Below are positions 50,750-57,603 of a stretch of DNA of 64,000 nucleotides, piece after piece (within the stretch, counting starts at the first letter, position 1; every line of letters starts with the position of its first letter). This DNA is from Anaerotruncus rubiinfantis (GTDB taxonomy: Bacteria > Bacillota > Clostridia > Oscillospirales > Ruminococcaceae), in assembly GCF_900078395.1 (NCBI RefSeq), contig NZ_FKLA01000008.1:372001-436000 (forward strand), given 5' to 3'. Below the pieces are notes generated by a model. That model made no database searches. It was given only the letters and a program-made list of their open reading frames with translations, and was not told where the DNA came from. A program made the position numbers and the translations under genes.

Positions 50750-51371
50750 CTTCTTCTCCTCCTTGAATTTCTTTGATCCGCTGAATGAGTGCCAATACGG
50801 CGCCAACGCCCACTGCGATGGGAATCAAGGCGACCAATGCTACGACAAAGATGGGCGCGTGCTCGACAGAGAAACCCCAGAGAATGATTCCGAGCAGCCA
50901 TCCCAAAAGCCCCAGCACCAATGCTGTTACAACGATTGGCGCGATGTATTTTTTCTTGCGGTCCTGCTTGCCGATGTTCATAAAACTGACTCCCTCCTGT
51001 TCCATCTGTTCCATTTCCCGCAGATAGCTCTCCGCATCCAATGTGTCAAGCGCCGTTTCTCTGTCAAGCAGGCGGGAACAGAAAAGCTGGATTTGTTTGA
51101 TATTTTTTTCTTCCCGTTCCAAAAGAATCAGATGGCGGCGCAGAGCGTCGGCCATTGTGAGGGAGCCGGAAAGCATCTGCCGGATTTCAACAATCGGGAC
51201 CGCAAGCTTACGCAGCAGCTTGATCTGACGCAGACGTGACACGTCTATGTCGGAATAATCCCGATAGCCGTTTTCACTGTTCCTTCTGGGGGAAAGCAGC
51301 CCTTCTTTTTCATAAAAGCGGATATTCTTTTTTGGAATACCCGCGAGCTGTTCCACTTCATTGATTTTCAT
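50730..51371 (-). CDS. MerR-family regulator with C-terminal membrane helices
   Basis: 213 residues from ATG 51371. The N-terminal winged helix is MKINEVEQLAGIPKKNIRFY, then EKEGLLSPRRNSENGYRDYS. A coiled-coil dimer helix follows. After about residue 130 come two predicted membrane helices (IAPIVVTALVLGLLGWLLGI and IFVVALVALIPIAVGVGAVL). A membrane-bound MerR protein would sense envelope or ion signals. YbjQ is the coupled partner. Confidence 0.9.
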   Translation of the reverse strand: MKINEVEQLAGIPKKNIRFYEKEGLLSPRRNSENGYRDYSDIDVSRLRQIKLLRKLAVPIVEIRQMLSGSLTMADALRRHLILLEREEKNIKQIQLFCSRLLDRETALDTLDAESYLREMEQMEQEGVSFMNIGKQDRKKKYIAPIVVTALVLGLLGWLLGIILWGFSVEHAPIFVVALVALIPIAVGVGAVLALIQRIKEIQGGEEDAAGKY

Positions 51372-51483
51372 GATTCCCACCTCTTTGCCATCAGTGTACA
51401 CCTTCCATAAAGGGGAATGTCAAGTATTTTTCCCAAAATTCATGCCGTTTTGCGCTTTTTTCTTCTTTTTCGGACAGCCAGAT

Positions 51484-51523
51484 AAAAAAGGTTCCCGATG
51501 CAGCCGCATCGGGAACCTTTTTT
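51484..51523 (-). terminator. Terminator of the RsgI/PepSY gene
   Basis: A 12-bp GC-rich stem (51490-51501 with 51506-51517) is flanked by A6 and T6, so it works in both directions. It lies 20 bases after the stop codon of the - strand gene. Confidence 0.92.
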
Positions 51524-51542
51524 GATTTTTATAAGGTGTGCT

Positions 51543-52892
51543 TCAGTCGTCCCAGCCGTCGTCATCATCATCGTACCGGTTGTCGTCGTCATCGTCGTCG
51601 TCATCGTCGTCATCGTCATCATCGTCATCATCGTCATCGTCGTCGTCGTCGCCATACCGGTCATCGTCATACCGGTCATCGTCATACCGGTCGTCGTCAT
51701 ACCGGTCATCATCGTACCGGTCGTCGTCATACCGGTCGTCGTCATACCGGTCGTCGTCATACCGGTCATCGTCGTACCGGTCGTCATCATTCCGATCGGT
51801 TTCCCATTTCAGGATTTCCCCGGTGTACGCATCAATCTTGAATTCATATTCGATATTTCCATTGCGCATTTCACCCTCGTAATGCGCGCGGTCGTCCCAG
51901 TCGTCGTCATCGTTGTCGAGGGAGATTTCCACAAGCGCGGCGCCGCTGGGGGCTTTCTCGAGCGCGATCTTCTTGGCGCGGTCGAGGCTGATGTAGTCCT
52001 TCGATGAAGAGGAAACGGACTTTTCGTCAACCTCCCACTTGATGACCTTTCCGGTGTATGCATCGATTTCAAACTCATATTCGGTGTTTCCTTTGCGCAC
52101 TTCGCCCTCGTAATGCGCGCGGCCGTCCCGGTCGTCGTCATCGTCGAGGGAGATTTCCACAAGCGCGGCGCCGCTGGGGGCTTTCTCGAGCGCGATCTTC
52201 TTGGCGCGGTCGAGGCTGATGACTTTATCGGAAGGCGCGTGGTTGGAAGGCAGATCGTCCACGTCGTCCCAATCGATCAAAAGATCGCCCAGATCGATTT
52301 TATTCTCGTTTGCGTAGGCGACCAGCTGGGAAACCGAAACATCGGCAAACTTGGCGATATCTTCCAGGTCGTCGCTATCGTCCAGCAGGCGGCGGATCAT
52401 GGCGAGCTTTCCGGCGGAGATCTTGCTTTCCTCTGCCACAGTTCGATCGTCGTCGGTGATCTTGACGAGTTGGTTCAGGATACCAACCTGCAGGTTGCGA
52501 TGGTCAAGATACCCCTGAATGGACTGGTTGACTTTTTTGAGCAGGGGGGCCGAAAGCTTATTGTCTTGCACAGTGATCAGGATATCATCATTTTTTCCAT
52601 CGAGGTAACCGAAGTAGATCATCCGATCGACCAGATCCTCGATGACATCGTCAAGGTCCCGATCGGTGAGTTTATAGCCTTCGAGCAATTTTTTGGCATC
52701 AGCGTTGGACGCTTTTAGGGAAACCACCTTATCCAGCCGGTTGGTTTGAATCTCAATGCTGGGGTTGAGGTCGATTGCAAGAAAGTTCACCGGAGTGGTG
52801 AGATAAAAATAGAGTGCGCCTGCCGCAAACAAAACGGCAGCCAGCAGCCCGAAAAGAATTCCCCGTTTTTTATGGATACAGTTGGTGTTCAT
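51543..52892 (-). CDS. Membrane protein with RsgI-like domain, two PepSY repeats and an Asp-rich tail
   Basis: 449 residues. One N-terminal helix (about 11-31) is followed by an RsgI-type extracytoplasmic segment (PVNFLAIDLNPSIEIQTNRL). Residues 218-293 and 294-367 are two PepSY-like repeats sharing ISLDRAKKIALEKAPSGAAL. The tail (368-449) has nine D-D-D-R-Y units, then about 23 consecutive Asp and a short end. Unlike RsgI anti-sigma factors, only nine cytoplasmic residues precede the helix and no sigI gene is adjacent. The tail should bind cations strongly. Function unknown. Confidence 0.85.
   Translation of the reverse strand: MNTNCIHKKRGILFGLLAAVLFAAGALYFYLTTPVNFLAIDLNPSIEIQTNRLDKVVSLKASNADAKKLLEGYKLTDRDLDDVIEDLVDRMIYFGYLDGKNDDILITVQDNKLSAPLLKKVNQSIQGYLDHRNLQVGILNQLVKITDDDRTVAEESKISAGKLAMIRRLLDDSDDLEDIAKFADVSVSQLVAYANENKIDLGDLLIDWDDVDDLPSNHAPSDKVISLDRAKKIALEKAPSGAALVEISLDDDDDRDGRAHYEGEVRKGNTEYEFEIDAYTGKVIKWEVDEKSVSSSSKDYISLDRAKKIALEKAPSGAALVEISLDNDDDDWDDRAHYEGEMRNGNIEYEFKIDAYTGEILKWETDRNDDDRYDDDRYDDDRYDDDRYDDDRYDDDRYDDDRYDDDRYDDDRYGDDDDDDDDDDDDDDDDDDDDDDDNRYDDDDDGWDD
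51654..51788 (-). repeat. 15-bp tandem repeats encoding the RYDDD tail
   Basis: Nine 15-base units, each with a TACCGG or TACCGGT core, encode five-residue D-D-D-R-Y repeats. A GAC/GAT codon run of about 70 bases lies next to them. Length change by slippage is likely. Confidence 0.85.
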
Positions 52893-53483
52893 GATTTTAA
52901 TCTCCTCTCAGTCTTGGTACGTTGGTTGGCCGTACGTGCCTTTCATCCGTATAATGCGGCAGGAGATCTGTTTATTGCAAGATTAAAAAATTTTTTTATG
53001 GTTTTATATAAGCGTACCCTTCCGACTGCTTCAACGTGATCCCGCTCTCGGCTGATACCCGTTTCCATAACAGCGTACAGTGTGGCATTGGAGCTGCTCA
53101 TATAAATAGGTCATAAAACGTGCGGAGATTAAAAAAATATTGGATTTGTGTGACTGAGTCTGTGACTGAAAAATTTGGATGTGAAAATGACAGCATGAAA
53201 GAATGACATTTTAATTTTGAGAAAATGCAAAAAATCGTTAAAATGCAAAAATACCCGCAAAATAGCGGGCATCTTTGCAGGGAAACAATATTCTCGTTGC
53301 TCCGAGTGCTTATAGCTTACCATACTTTAGCAGATAAATTCAAGAGGTGATGCCAATATTTGTAAGAATAAATAAATCGGTCACAAATAATTTGTATAAG
53401 AGAGATAGGTGTAATGACATGTGACTGGAGGGGCGGCCGGACATTTTTTGAATCTATAATTCCCAAAGGCAGAAAATAGATGA
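52893..53483. other. AT-rich intergenic region left of the prophage
   Basis: The left part is the upstream region of the RsgI/PepSY gene. A small CCCGC-N6-GCGGG hairpin lies near 53252-53267. Short open frames on both strands lack starts and matches. No RNA gene is evident. Confidence 0.5.
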
Positions 53484-53517
53484 AAAACGGCCCTGCAGAT
53501 TTCTGCAAGGCCGTTTT
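53484..53517 (-). terminator. Hairpin next to the att site
   Basis: AAAACGGCC (53484-53492) pairs with GGCCGTTTT (53509-53517), with an inner TGCAG/CTGCA stem. It lies just past the tRNA 3' fragment, in the place of the original tRNA terminator. Confidence 0.8.
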
Positions 53518-53544
53518 GGTGGGAACACGGGGACTCGAACCCTG
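53517..53544 (-). other. Prophage attachment site: tRNA 3'-end fragment
   Basis: On the - strand the sequence reads a T-arm (GGGTTCGAGTCCC) and acceptor end (GTTCCCACCA), but no D-arm or anticodon arm precedes it. This is the signature of an att core inside a tRNA gene, with the integrase gene starting its 3' end 34 bases away. The intact tRNA should lie at the other end of the element, beyond the window. Confidence 0.75.
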
Positions 53545-53577
53545 ATAAAAACGGCTTATAATGCGGGTTTGAATATA

Positions 53578-54732
53578 CTACTGTGCATTTTTTGTGAATT
53601 CATTCAATTTTTGTGTCGTTTCTTCTTTTCTTCGTTTACGAATATGGGTGTACACATCGCGGGTCATTTGTATGGACGTATGACCCAAAAGTTCCTGTGC
53701 ATCCTTCTCGTTTACCCCGGCCTCAAACAAAATTGTGGCGTATCCGTGCCGCAGCTGATGGGGTGTAATTCGCGGAACGATCTTAGCGTGCGAGTGGCTC
53801 TCATGGTCAGTATATATGTGTTCTTCGTATTCCCCAATGGTTTTGCAGTACTGATTCCACGCCCCCCGAAATTCTGACAAAGACATCATACCATCTTTTC
53901 CGGGGAATATCAAATCGCTCGGCTTTCCTTTTTTCAGTTTCTCGGCAAGCACATCAAGCAGCGGGATCTCTCGCATTCCGGCAGCGGATTTTGTTCCCTT
54001 GATGCTCGCCTTGTTTCCCTCATGATAAGCAGATTTTTTGATATAGATTTTTTTGTTATCCCAGTCGATATCCTCATACTTTAGTGCTATAAGCTCGCCA
54101 CGGCGACATCCGGTATAAAGTATCATATACGGGATCATTCCGCCCGGAAGATTGTAATTTTGCTTTACAAGATCAAGTTGCTCATCTGATGGTAATTCCC
54201 GAATAGTCCTTGGCAGATTTTTAGGAGCGCGAATATATTGCGCCGGGTTCGACGAGATATGCCCCTGGATGACCGCGTATTTAAAAATAAGATTCAACAC
54301 CAGCAAATGATTCCGAACTGTTTTAAGGGCAAAGGATTTCGCGGACAGCTTCGACACATAATTTTCAACACTTCCCGGAGTGATGGATTTTATTTCCCTA
54401 TCTCCAAATTCATCCATAGCCCGCGATAGCGGCTTTTCATATCCTACTTGTGTGTTATATTCAAGTTTTTTAAAGTGCTCCTCCTTCCATTCTTCGGCCA
54501 CCTCTTTGAATAGCGGGCCGCGTTCCTTTATGCCCTGGAATTCTGCGATCTTACGGTTGACCTCTTTTTCGGTTTTGGCGCGAAAGGGGACGCGTTTGCC
54601 GTCTATGGTGAGCACTTTTTCATATAGCCCATCCGGGCGGCGATACATCTTGTCTTTTTTCTGCGGTGCGCCGCAATAGTTGCAGAATTTGGAGTCGTCC
54701 GGGATCTGCTTACGGCATTTTTTGCACTTCAT
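53578..54732 (-). CDS. int: Tyrosine integrase with N-terminal zinc ribbon
   Basis: 384 residues from ATG 54732, with GGAGGAG nine bases upstream. The N-terminus is a zinc ribbon: CKKCRKQIPDDSKFCNYCG. An arm-binding domain follows (RRPDGLYEKVLTIDGKRVPF), then a SAM-like core-binding domain, then the catalytic domain. The catalytic domain has Arg in YTGCRRGELIALKYED, HxxR in TPHQLRHGYAT, LGHTSIQMT and Tyr in DVYTHI. It integrates and excises the prophage at the neighbouring tRNA-derived att site. The zinc ribbon is an uncommon addition. Confidence 0.95.
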   Translation of the reverse strand: MKCKKCRKQIPDDSKFCNYCGAPQKKDKMYRRPDGLYEKVLTIDGKRVPFRAKTEKEVNRKIAEFQGIKERGPLFKEVAEEWKEEHFKKLEYNTQVGYEKPLSRAMDEFGDREIKSITPGSVENYVSKLSAKSFALKTVRNHLLVLNLIFKYAVIQGHISSNPAQYIRAPKNLPRTIRELPSDEQLDLVKQNYNLPGGMIPYMILYTGCRRGELIALKYEDIDWDNKKIYIKKSAYHEGNKASIKGTKSAAGMREIPLLDVLAEKLKKGKPSDLIFPGKDGMMSLSEFRGAWNQYCKTIGEYEEHIYTDHESHSHAKIVPRITPHQLRHGYATILFEAGVNEKDAQELLGHTSIQMTRDVYTHIRKRRKEETTQKLNEFTKNAQ

Positions 54733-54974
54733 GGTTAGATACTCCTCCATTTCTATCCACGCGATCCGTATGGAGCACGACAATTACCCTACATCATGTT
54801 GCGGGTAGCTAAATCAGGTTATGCACTACAGTTTGTGTCAATATGCATTAATAACAACTTATAGTTGTTAATTTATATATTTTACCACTTGAAGTTGTGA
54901 GTTCAGTCTGTTAAACTTTAAAACACAGAACGTATGTTCTATCTCCACAAATCAGCCCCGGTCAGGAGGATGCC
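54733..54974. promoter_or_regulatory. Control region between integrase and the small SOS-type gene
   Basis: Contains a perfect inverted repeat TAACAACT-TAT-AGTTGTTA (54852-54870) and a candidate promoter on + with TTGAAG (54889-54894), 17 bases, TAAACT (54912-54917). A LexA-type box follows at 54928-54939. The repeat may bind the excisionase or repressor. Confidence 0.55.
54928..54939. promoter_or_regulatory. LexA/DinR-type SOS box
   Basis: GAACGTATGTTC fits the Firmicute LexA core GAAC-N4-GTTC. It sits just after the predicted start of transcription of the small gene at 54975, where LexA binding would block it. Confidence 0.65.
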
Positions 54975-55250
54975 ATGCAAAATTTACCAATGAAATCAAA
55001 TAATGGAAAGTGCTATAATGGTAGGGTCGACGAGGCGGACGGGCAGCGTCCCGGAAAAGAGGCAGGAACATGCGACGGTGTTGAACAACAACGAGAATTG
55101 GCTTTTACAAAGCTAGTCTTGCTGACAGAAAAACAGTTGGACTTTTTTATTCTTTCGGTGAAAGAAGAGCAGCATCTAGGAGTTTTAGCACCCTTTCAAG
55201 TTGAACCTGATCCAGTCCAGCGATCCAGCGAGCAAGCATTAGCTTTGTAG
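54975..55250 (+). CDS. Small prophage protein behind an SOS box, candidate antirepressor
   Basis: 91 residues. AGGAGG lies five bases before ATG 54975, one of the best ribosome sites in the area. The first half is polar. The middle reads VEQQRELAFTKLVLLTEKQL followed by DFFILSVKEEQ. Its last third runs antisense to the 3' end of the repressor gene. I recognise no family. Position and SOS control suggest a role in prophage induction, either through the protein or the antisense transcript. Confidence 0.5.
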   Translation: MQNLPMKSNNGKCYNGRVDEADGQRPGKEAGTCDGVEQQRELAFTKLVLLTEKQLDFFILSVKEEQHLGVLAPFQVEPDPVQRSSEQALAL

Positions 55251-55506
55251 GGTCAGTACTTAACGAATTCCAAAGCCCATCATCGGAAACGGTGGTGGGC
55301 TTTTCATCGTTCCATTCCATAATAAACGATGGCGAAACCTGTAATGCTTTTGCCAATAACGCAATTTTGTCTCGCCGCATATTTTCGATATCTCCAGTTT
55401 CCCATTTTCTGACGGTACTTTTCCCAACTCCTACAATTTTCCCAACATCTTCAAGCGTTAACCCCAGTTCCAATCGCCTATCTTTTAATTTTTTGTTGAT
55501 TCCCAT
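55147..55506 (-). CDS. XRE-family prophage repressor (CI-like)
   Basis: 119 residues from ATG 55506, with GGAG eight bases upstream. Helix-turn-helix: LGLTLEDVGKIVGVGKSTVR, then KWETGDIENMRRDKIALLAK. A short C-terminal helical part follows; no S24 peptidase (RecA-cleaved) domain. Because the repressor cannot self-cleave, induction needs another factor, for which the SOS-box gene next to it is a candidate. It is divergent from the cro-like gene. Confidence 0.9.
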   Translation of the reverse strand: MGINKKLKDRRLELGLTLEDVGKIVGVGKSTVRKWETGDIENMRRDKIALLAKALQVSPSFIMEWNDEKPTTVSDDGLWNSLSTDPTKLMLARWIAGLDQVQLERVLKLLDAALLSPKE

Positions 55507-55527
55507 CTTTACCACTCCTTGTATCGG

Positions 55528-55556
55528 ATTATAGCATTCCAGTGTCTTTTATGCAA
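55528..55556 (-). promoter_or_regulatory. Repressor-maintenance promoter (P-RM type)
   Basis: On the - strand TTGCAT (55551-55556), a 17-base spacer and TATAAT (55528-55533). An AGTGTC half-operator (55541-55546) lies in the spacer. Confidence 0.75.
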
Positions 55557-55580
55557 CAATTTTTGAAAAAATAATTCAAA

Positions 55581-55598
55581 AAGTGTCGAAAAAGACTT
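55581..55598. promoter_or_regulatory. Operator overlapping the lytic promoter -35
   Basis: AAGTGTCGAAAAAGACTT, an imperfect inverted repeat of the AAGTGTC half-site. Confidence 0.6.
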
Positions 55599-55625
55599 GA
55601 CAGCAGTTTTACAGATAGATATAAT
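55597..55625 (+). promoter_or_regulatory. Consensus sigma-A lytic promoter (P-R type)
   Basis: TTGACA (55597-55602), exactly 17 bases, TATAAT (55620-55625): a perfect consensus promoter reading into the cro-like gene, flanked by operators on both sides. Confidence 0.92.
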
Positions 55626-55629
55626 GAAA

Positions 55630-55645
55630 GTGTCCTAAACGACAC
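55630..55645. promoter_or_regulatory. Operator downstream of the lytic promoter
   Basis: GTGTC-CTAAAC-GACAC, perfect 5-bp arms at about +1 of the lytic promoter. Confidence 0.7.
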
Positions 55646-55664
55646 GTAGAATGGAGGTGGTTAC

Positions 55665-55871
55665 ATGAACTCAAATGCTCTGAGGGCGCAAATGGCTTTG
55701 AAGGGTATAAAAACTAAAGATTTGTGCGGGGCGATTGGAATTAGTAAATCCGCATTCGCAAGAAAGATGTCTGGATCAAGCGATTTTACCAGAAAAGAAA
55801 TTCAGCTGATTATAGAATGTTTGGACATTGATGATCCGATGTCTGTTTTTTTTAACGAAAAAGTGTCTTAA
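55665..55871 (+). CDS. Cro-like helix-turn-helix protein
   Basis: 68 residues, with GGAGGTGG upstream. The HTH reads GIKTKDLCGAIGISKSAFAR, and the end IECLDIDDPMSVFFNEK is typical of small phage Cro/CI-type proteins of Firmicutes. First gene of the early operon. An operator covers its stop codon. Confidence 0.88.
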   Translation: MNSNALRAQMALKGIKTKDLCGAIGISKSAFARKMSGSSDFTRKEIQLIIECLDIDDPMSVFFNEKVS

Positions 55872-55880
55872 AAGACACTT
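55861..55880. promoter_or_regulatory. Operator at the 3' end of the cro-like gene
   Basis: AAGTGTC-N6-GACACTT with perfect 7-bp arms, overlapping the stop codon. It could act as a roadblock or a looping partner for the promoter operators. Confidence 0.65.
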
Positions 55881-55923
55881 AAAAAGAAACCACCCCGAAG
55901 GGCGGCTAAGAAGTAGGTGAAAC

Positions 55924-56055
55924 ATGACACGAAAAGAATTTTTTTCAGGCTGTAGAGAGACATGGAAAAAGGCGAATATATTTCAAAAGTTGACTTTGTG
56001 GTTTTCACTTTTGGCGCTCATTGTTTCCAGTATAGCGCGATACAGGATTGGATGA
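55924..56055 (+). CDS. Small single-helix membrane protein
   Basis: 43 residues from ATG 55924, with AGGTGA upstream. One hydrophobic helix (LTLWFSLLALIVSSIARY) lies near the C-terminus. It overlaps the 3' end of the convergent gene at 56018. Family not recognised. Confidence 0.5.
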   Translation: MTRKEFFSGCRETWKKANIFQKLTLWFSLLALIVSSIARYRIG

Positions 56056-56350
56056 ACGCGGAAATTGCGATAATCAGCGCCAGAAAATCAATCCATTTAT
56101 CACGCACATATCGTAAAAAATCCTCGATCTTATATCTTTTTCGGTTTACCCCAAAGTGGGAAAGTCGAACAACTCTAGGTGCGCCCAGATCCGTGCGCTC
56201 GATTTCTACGTATTCTCTGCTCTCAAGAAATTTTATTGCAAGAATAAATGTCTGTTCTTCAAACTCATCGGGAATTCCATTCCCAAAATGCCAAAACTTA
56301 TTCTCTTGGTTTTCCAAAAAGCGGAGAACCCGCTTGCTTGTTTTATCCAA
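56018..56350 (-). CDS. Winged-helix-like protein with C-terminal membrane helix
   Basis: 110 residues starting at TTG 56350 behind AAAGGGTG. The first 75 residues look like a small winged helix (VLRFLENQENKFWHFGNGIP, ILAIKFLESREYVEIERTDL, VVRLSHFG). A hydrophobic helix (FLALIIAISAFIQSCIALYW) ends the chain. Such genes are seen among prophage accessory genes. It is opposite to the surrounding early operon, so it may be expressed in the lysogen. Confidence 0.65.
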   Translation of the reverse strand: MDKTSKRVLRFLENQENKFWHFGNGIPDEFEEQTFILAIKFLESREYVEIERTDLGAPRVVRLSHFGVNRKRYKIEDFLRYVRDKWIDFLALIIAISAFIQSCIALYWKQ

Positions 56351-56447
56351 TTCATCACACCCTTTAGTGACATTCTATCATGCGCGGACATTTAGGACAA
56401 TCAAGAATAATAGCCGCCCTTTAGGGCGGCAGAAAGGAGAAAATACG

Positions 56448-56642
56448 ATGGATGAAACACGAAAGGCAATGCTTTTAGACACATTTGCGAATGTTAACCG
56501 GCTTACCGAAGCAATTGAAGCGGAGTTCCGATCTGTAAGCAATATAGAAGGCAGGAAAGCAGCAGCTGAGATATTGCCTCAACTGCTGCAAGCATACCGA
56601 CTTAAGGTCGATCTTTTAGGTGAGTTAGAAGGTATTCTTTAG
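56448..56642 (+). CDS. Small helical prophage protein
   Basis: 64 residues from ATG 56448, with AAAGGAG upstream after a GCCGCCC/GGGCGGC hairpin. Predicted all-helical (DTFANVNRLTEAIEAEFRSV). No family recognised. Its last codons overlap the convergent gene. Confidence 0.7.
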   Translation: MDETRKAMLLDTFANVNRLTEAIEAEFRSVSNIEGRKAAAEILPQLLQAYRLKVDLLGELEGIL

Positions 56643-56978
56643 CCCAGATATCAGGATGTAGTTTTCCTTTAAAACCGGTTCGATCTTTTCAAACTCCATA
56701 ACTCTGAAAAGATCATCTTGTTCTCTGAGCTTGTAGAGTTTCTTTTCCACTTCCTCATATTCAGCGTTTGGGCACTGAGACGAATAGACAACGGTAAACA
56801 TTGGCGCAAAAAGAACGTAAGCAAAAGATGTGTTGGTTGCAGGCCGTTCGCTGCCTAAAACGCGAGCTCCCCAATAAGGGGCATGTGATATGCAGACGCG
56901 AATATCTGTTACACCATTACTTGTACAATTGGACAAGAAGACCGCAAAATCCCGGAAACTATCCACCTTTATAATCAT
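56625..56978 (-). CDS. Hypothetical prophage protein
   Basis: 117 residues from ATG 56978, with AAGGAGG eight bases upstream. Mixed alpha/beta, with no clear motif; segments include VTDIRVCISHAPYWGARVLG and AYVLFAPMFTVVYSSQCPNA. Encoded against the early operon, so it may be lysogenically expressed. Confidence 0.65.
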   Translation of the reverse strand: MIIKVDSFRDFAVFLSNCTSNGVTDIRVCISHAPYWGARVLGSERPATNTSFAYVLFAPMFTVVYSSQCPNAEYEEVEKKLYKLREQDDLFRVMEFEKIEPVLKENYILISGLKNTF

Positions 56979-57069
56979 TGAGATCACCTCCTTTCAGGTA
57001 AATATTACCACGGAATAGGAGGACAAGCAACAGAAAGGCCGCCCATCAGGGGCAGAAAGGAGAAGGTAA

Positions 57070-57192
57070 ATGAACTGTAATGTATCTTTTAAAATCGACG
57101 GGCTGGACGAGCTCGCCGATCTGCTTGAGGAAAACAAGAGAATAGTAGATCGGCTCGAAAAAAACATGACGGCCATCGGGTGCAACCAATGA
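57070..57192 (+). CDS. Small helical prophage protein
   Basis: 40 residues; AAAGGAG lies upstream after a short hairpin. A coiled-coil-like stretch DELADLLEENKRIVDRLEKN makes up most of it. Its stop overlaps the next start codon (ATGA). Confidence 0.6.
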   Translation: MNCNVSFKIDGLDELADLLEENKRIVDRLEKNMTAIGCNQ

Positions 57193-57338
57193 AGTTTAGA
57201 AAATTCCTATCGATATTTTGGGGGACACTCGCCTGCGTGATTTGGATTTTTGACTTACCAATGAGTAACCAACAAGTCCTTTTAATGTCGATGTGGGGAA
57301 CAGCTACGCTTCTGGTGGCCATGAACATAAGAGACTAA
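57189..57338 (+). CDS. Small membrane protein with two helices
   Basis: 49 residues: FLSIFWGTLACVIWIFDL and VLLMSMWGTATLLVAMNI are two hydrophobic helices with a short NQQ turn. Starts within the stop of the preceding gene. Not placed near lysis genes, so a holin role is unlikely. Confidence 0.6.
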   Translation: MKFRKFLSIFWGTLACVIWIFDLPMSNQQVLLMSMWGTATLLVAMNIRD

Positions 57339-57370
57339 GCCACCTGTCAGGGCAGAAAGGAGTTAATTAC

Positions 57371-57568
57371 ATGCCACTCGAAAAACCAGCATACCGAGAC
57401 AACCTCGAACGCCTGAACGAAGCGTTCCCGGATCGTGAATGCCTCAAACTAAAAGAAGTTGCAAGGTTTTTAGGCAGGGACGAAAAAACCGTCAAGCGAT
57501 ATCTGGGCAGCCTGTTTAAAAAAGGAATCGGGGTCACAAAGGCGACGCTCGCCCGTGAATTATCCTAA
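57371..57568 (+). CDS. Excisionase-like/HTH small protein
   Basis: 65 residues from ATG 57371, with AAAGGAG upstream. The core DRECLKLKEVARFLGRDEKT then VKRYLGSLFKKGIGVTKATL fits a small winged-helix DNA-binding domain like those of excisionases. It may direct excision with the integrase. Confidence 0.7.
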   Translation: MPLEKPAYRDNLERLNEAFPDRECLKLKEVARFLGRDEKTVKRYLGSLFKKGIGVTKATLARELS

Positions 57569-57603
57569 CGGACAAGCACCCCAAAAGAAAAAGGATGGTG
57601 AAA

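Noticed and set aside
51551..51790. CRISPR-like repeat array
   Set aside because: 15-bp units without spacers that encode the protein tail; no cas genes.
51498..52007. Val/Ile-, His/Arg- and Ser-rich frames across the Asp-coding repeat
   Set aside because: Simple-sequence shadows of the GAC/GAT repeat in the other frames.
53517..53600. Complete tRNA gene
   Set aside because: Only the T-arm and acceptor end exist; no anticodon or D-arm can be formed from the adjoining sequence.
57189..57338. Holin
   Set aside because: Two helices fit in size, but the gene lies in the early control region, with no endolysin or structural genes nearby.
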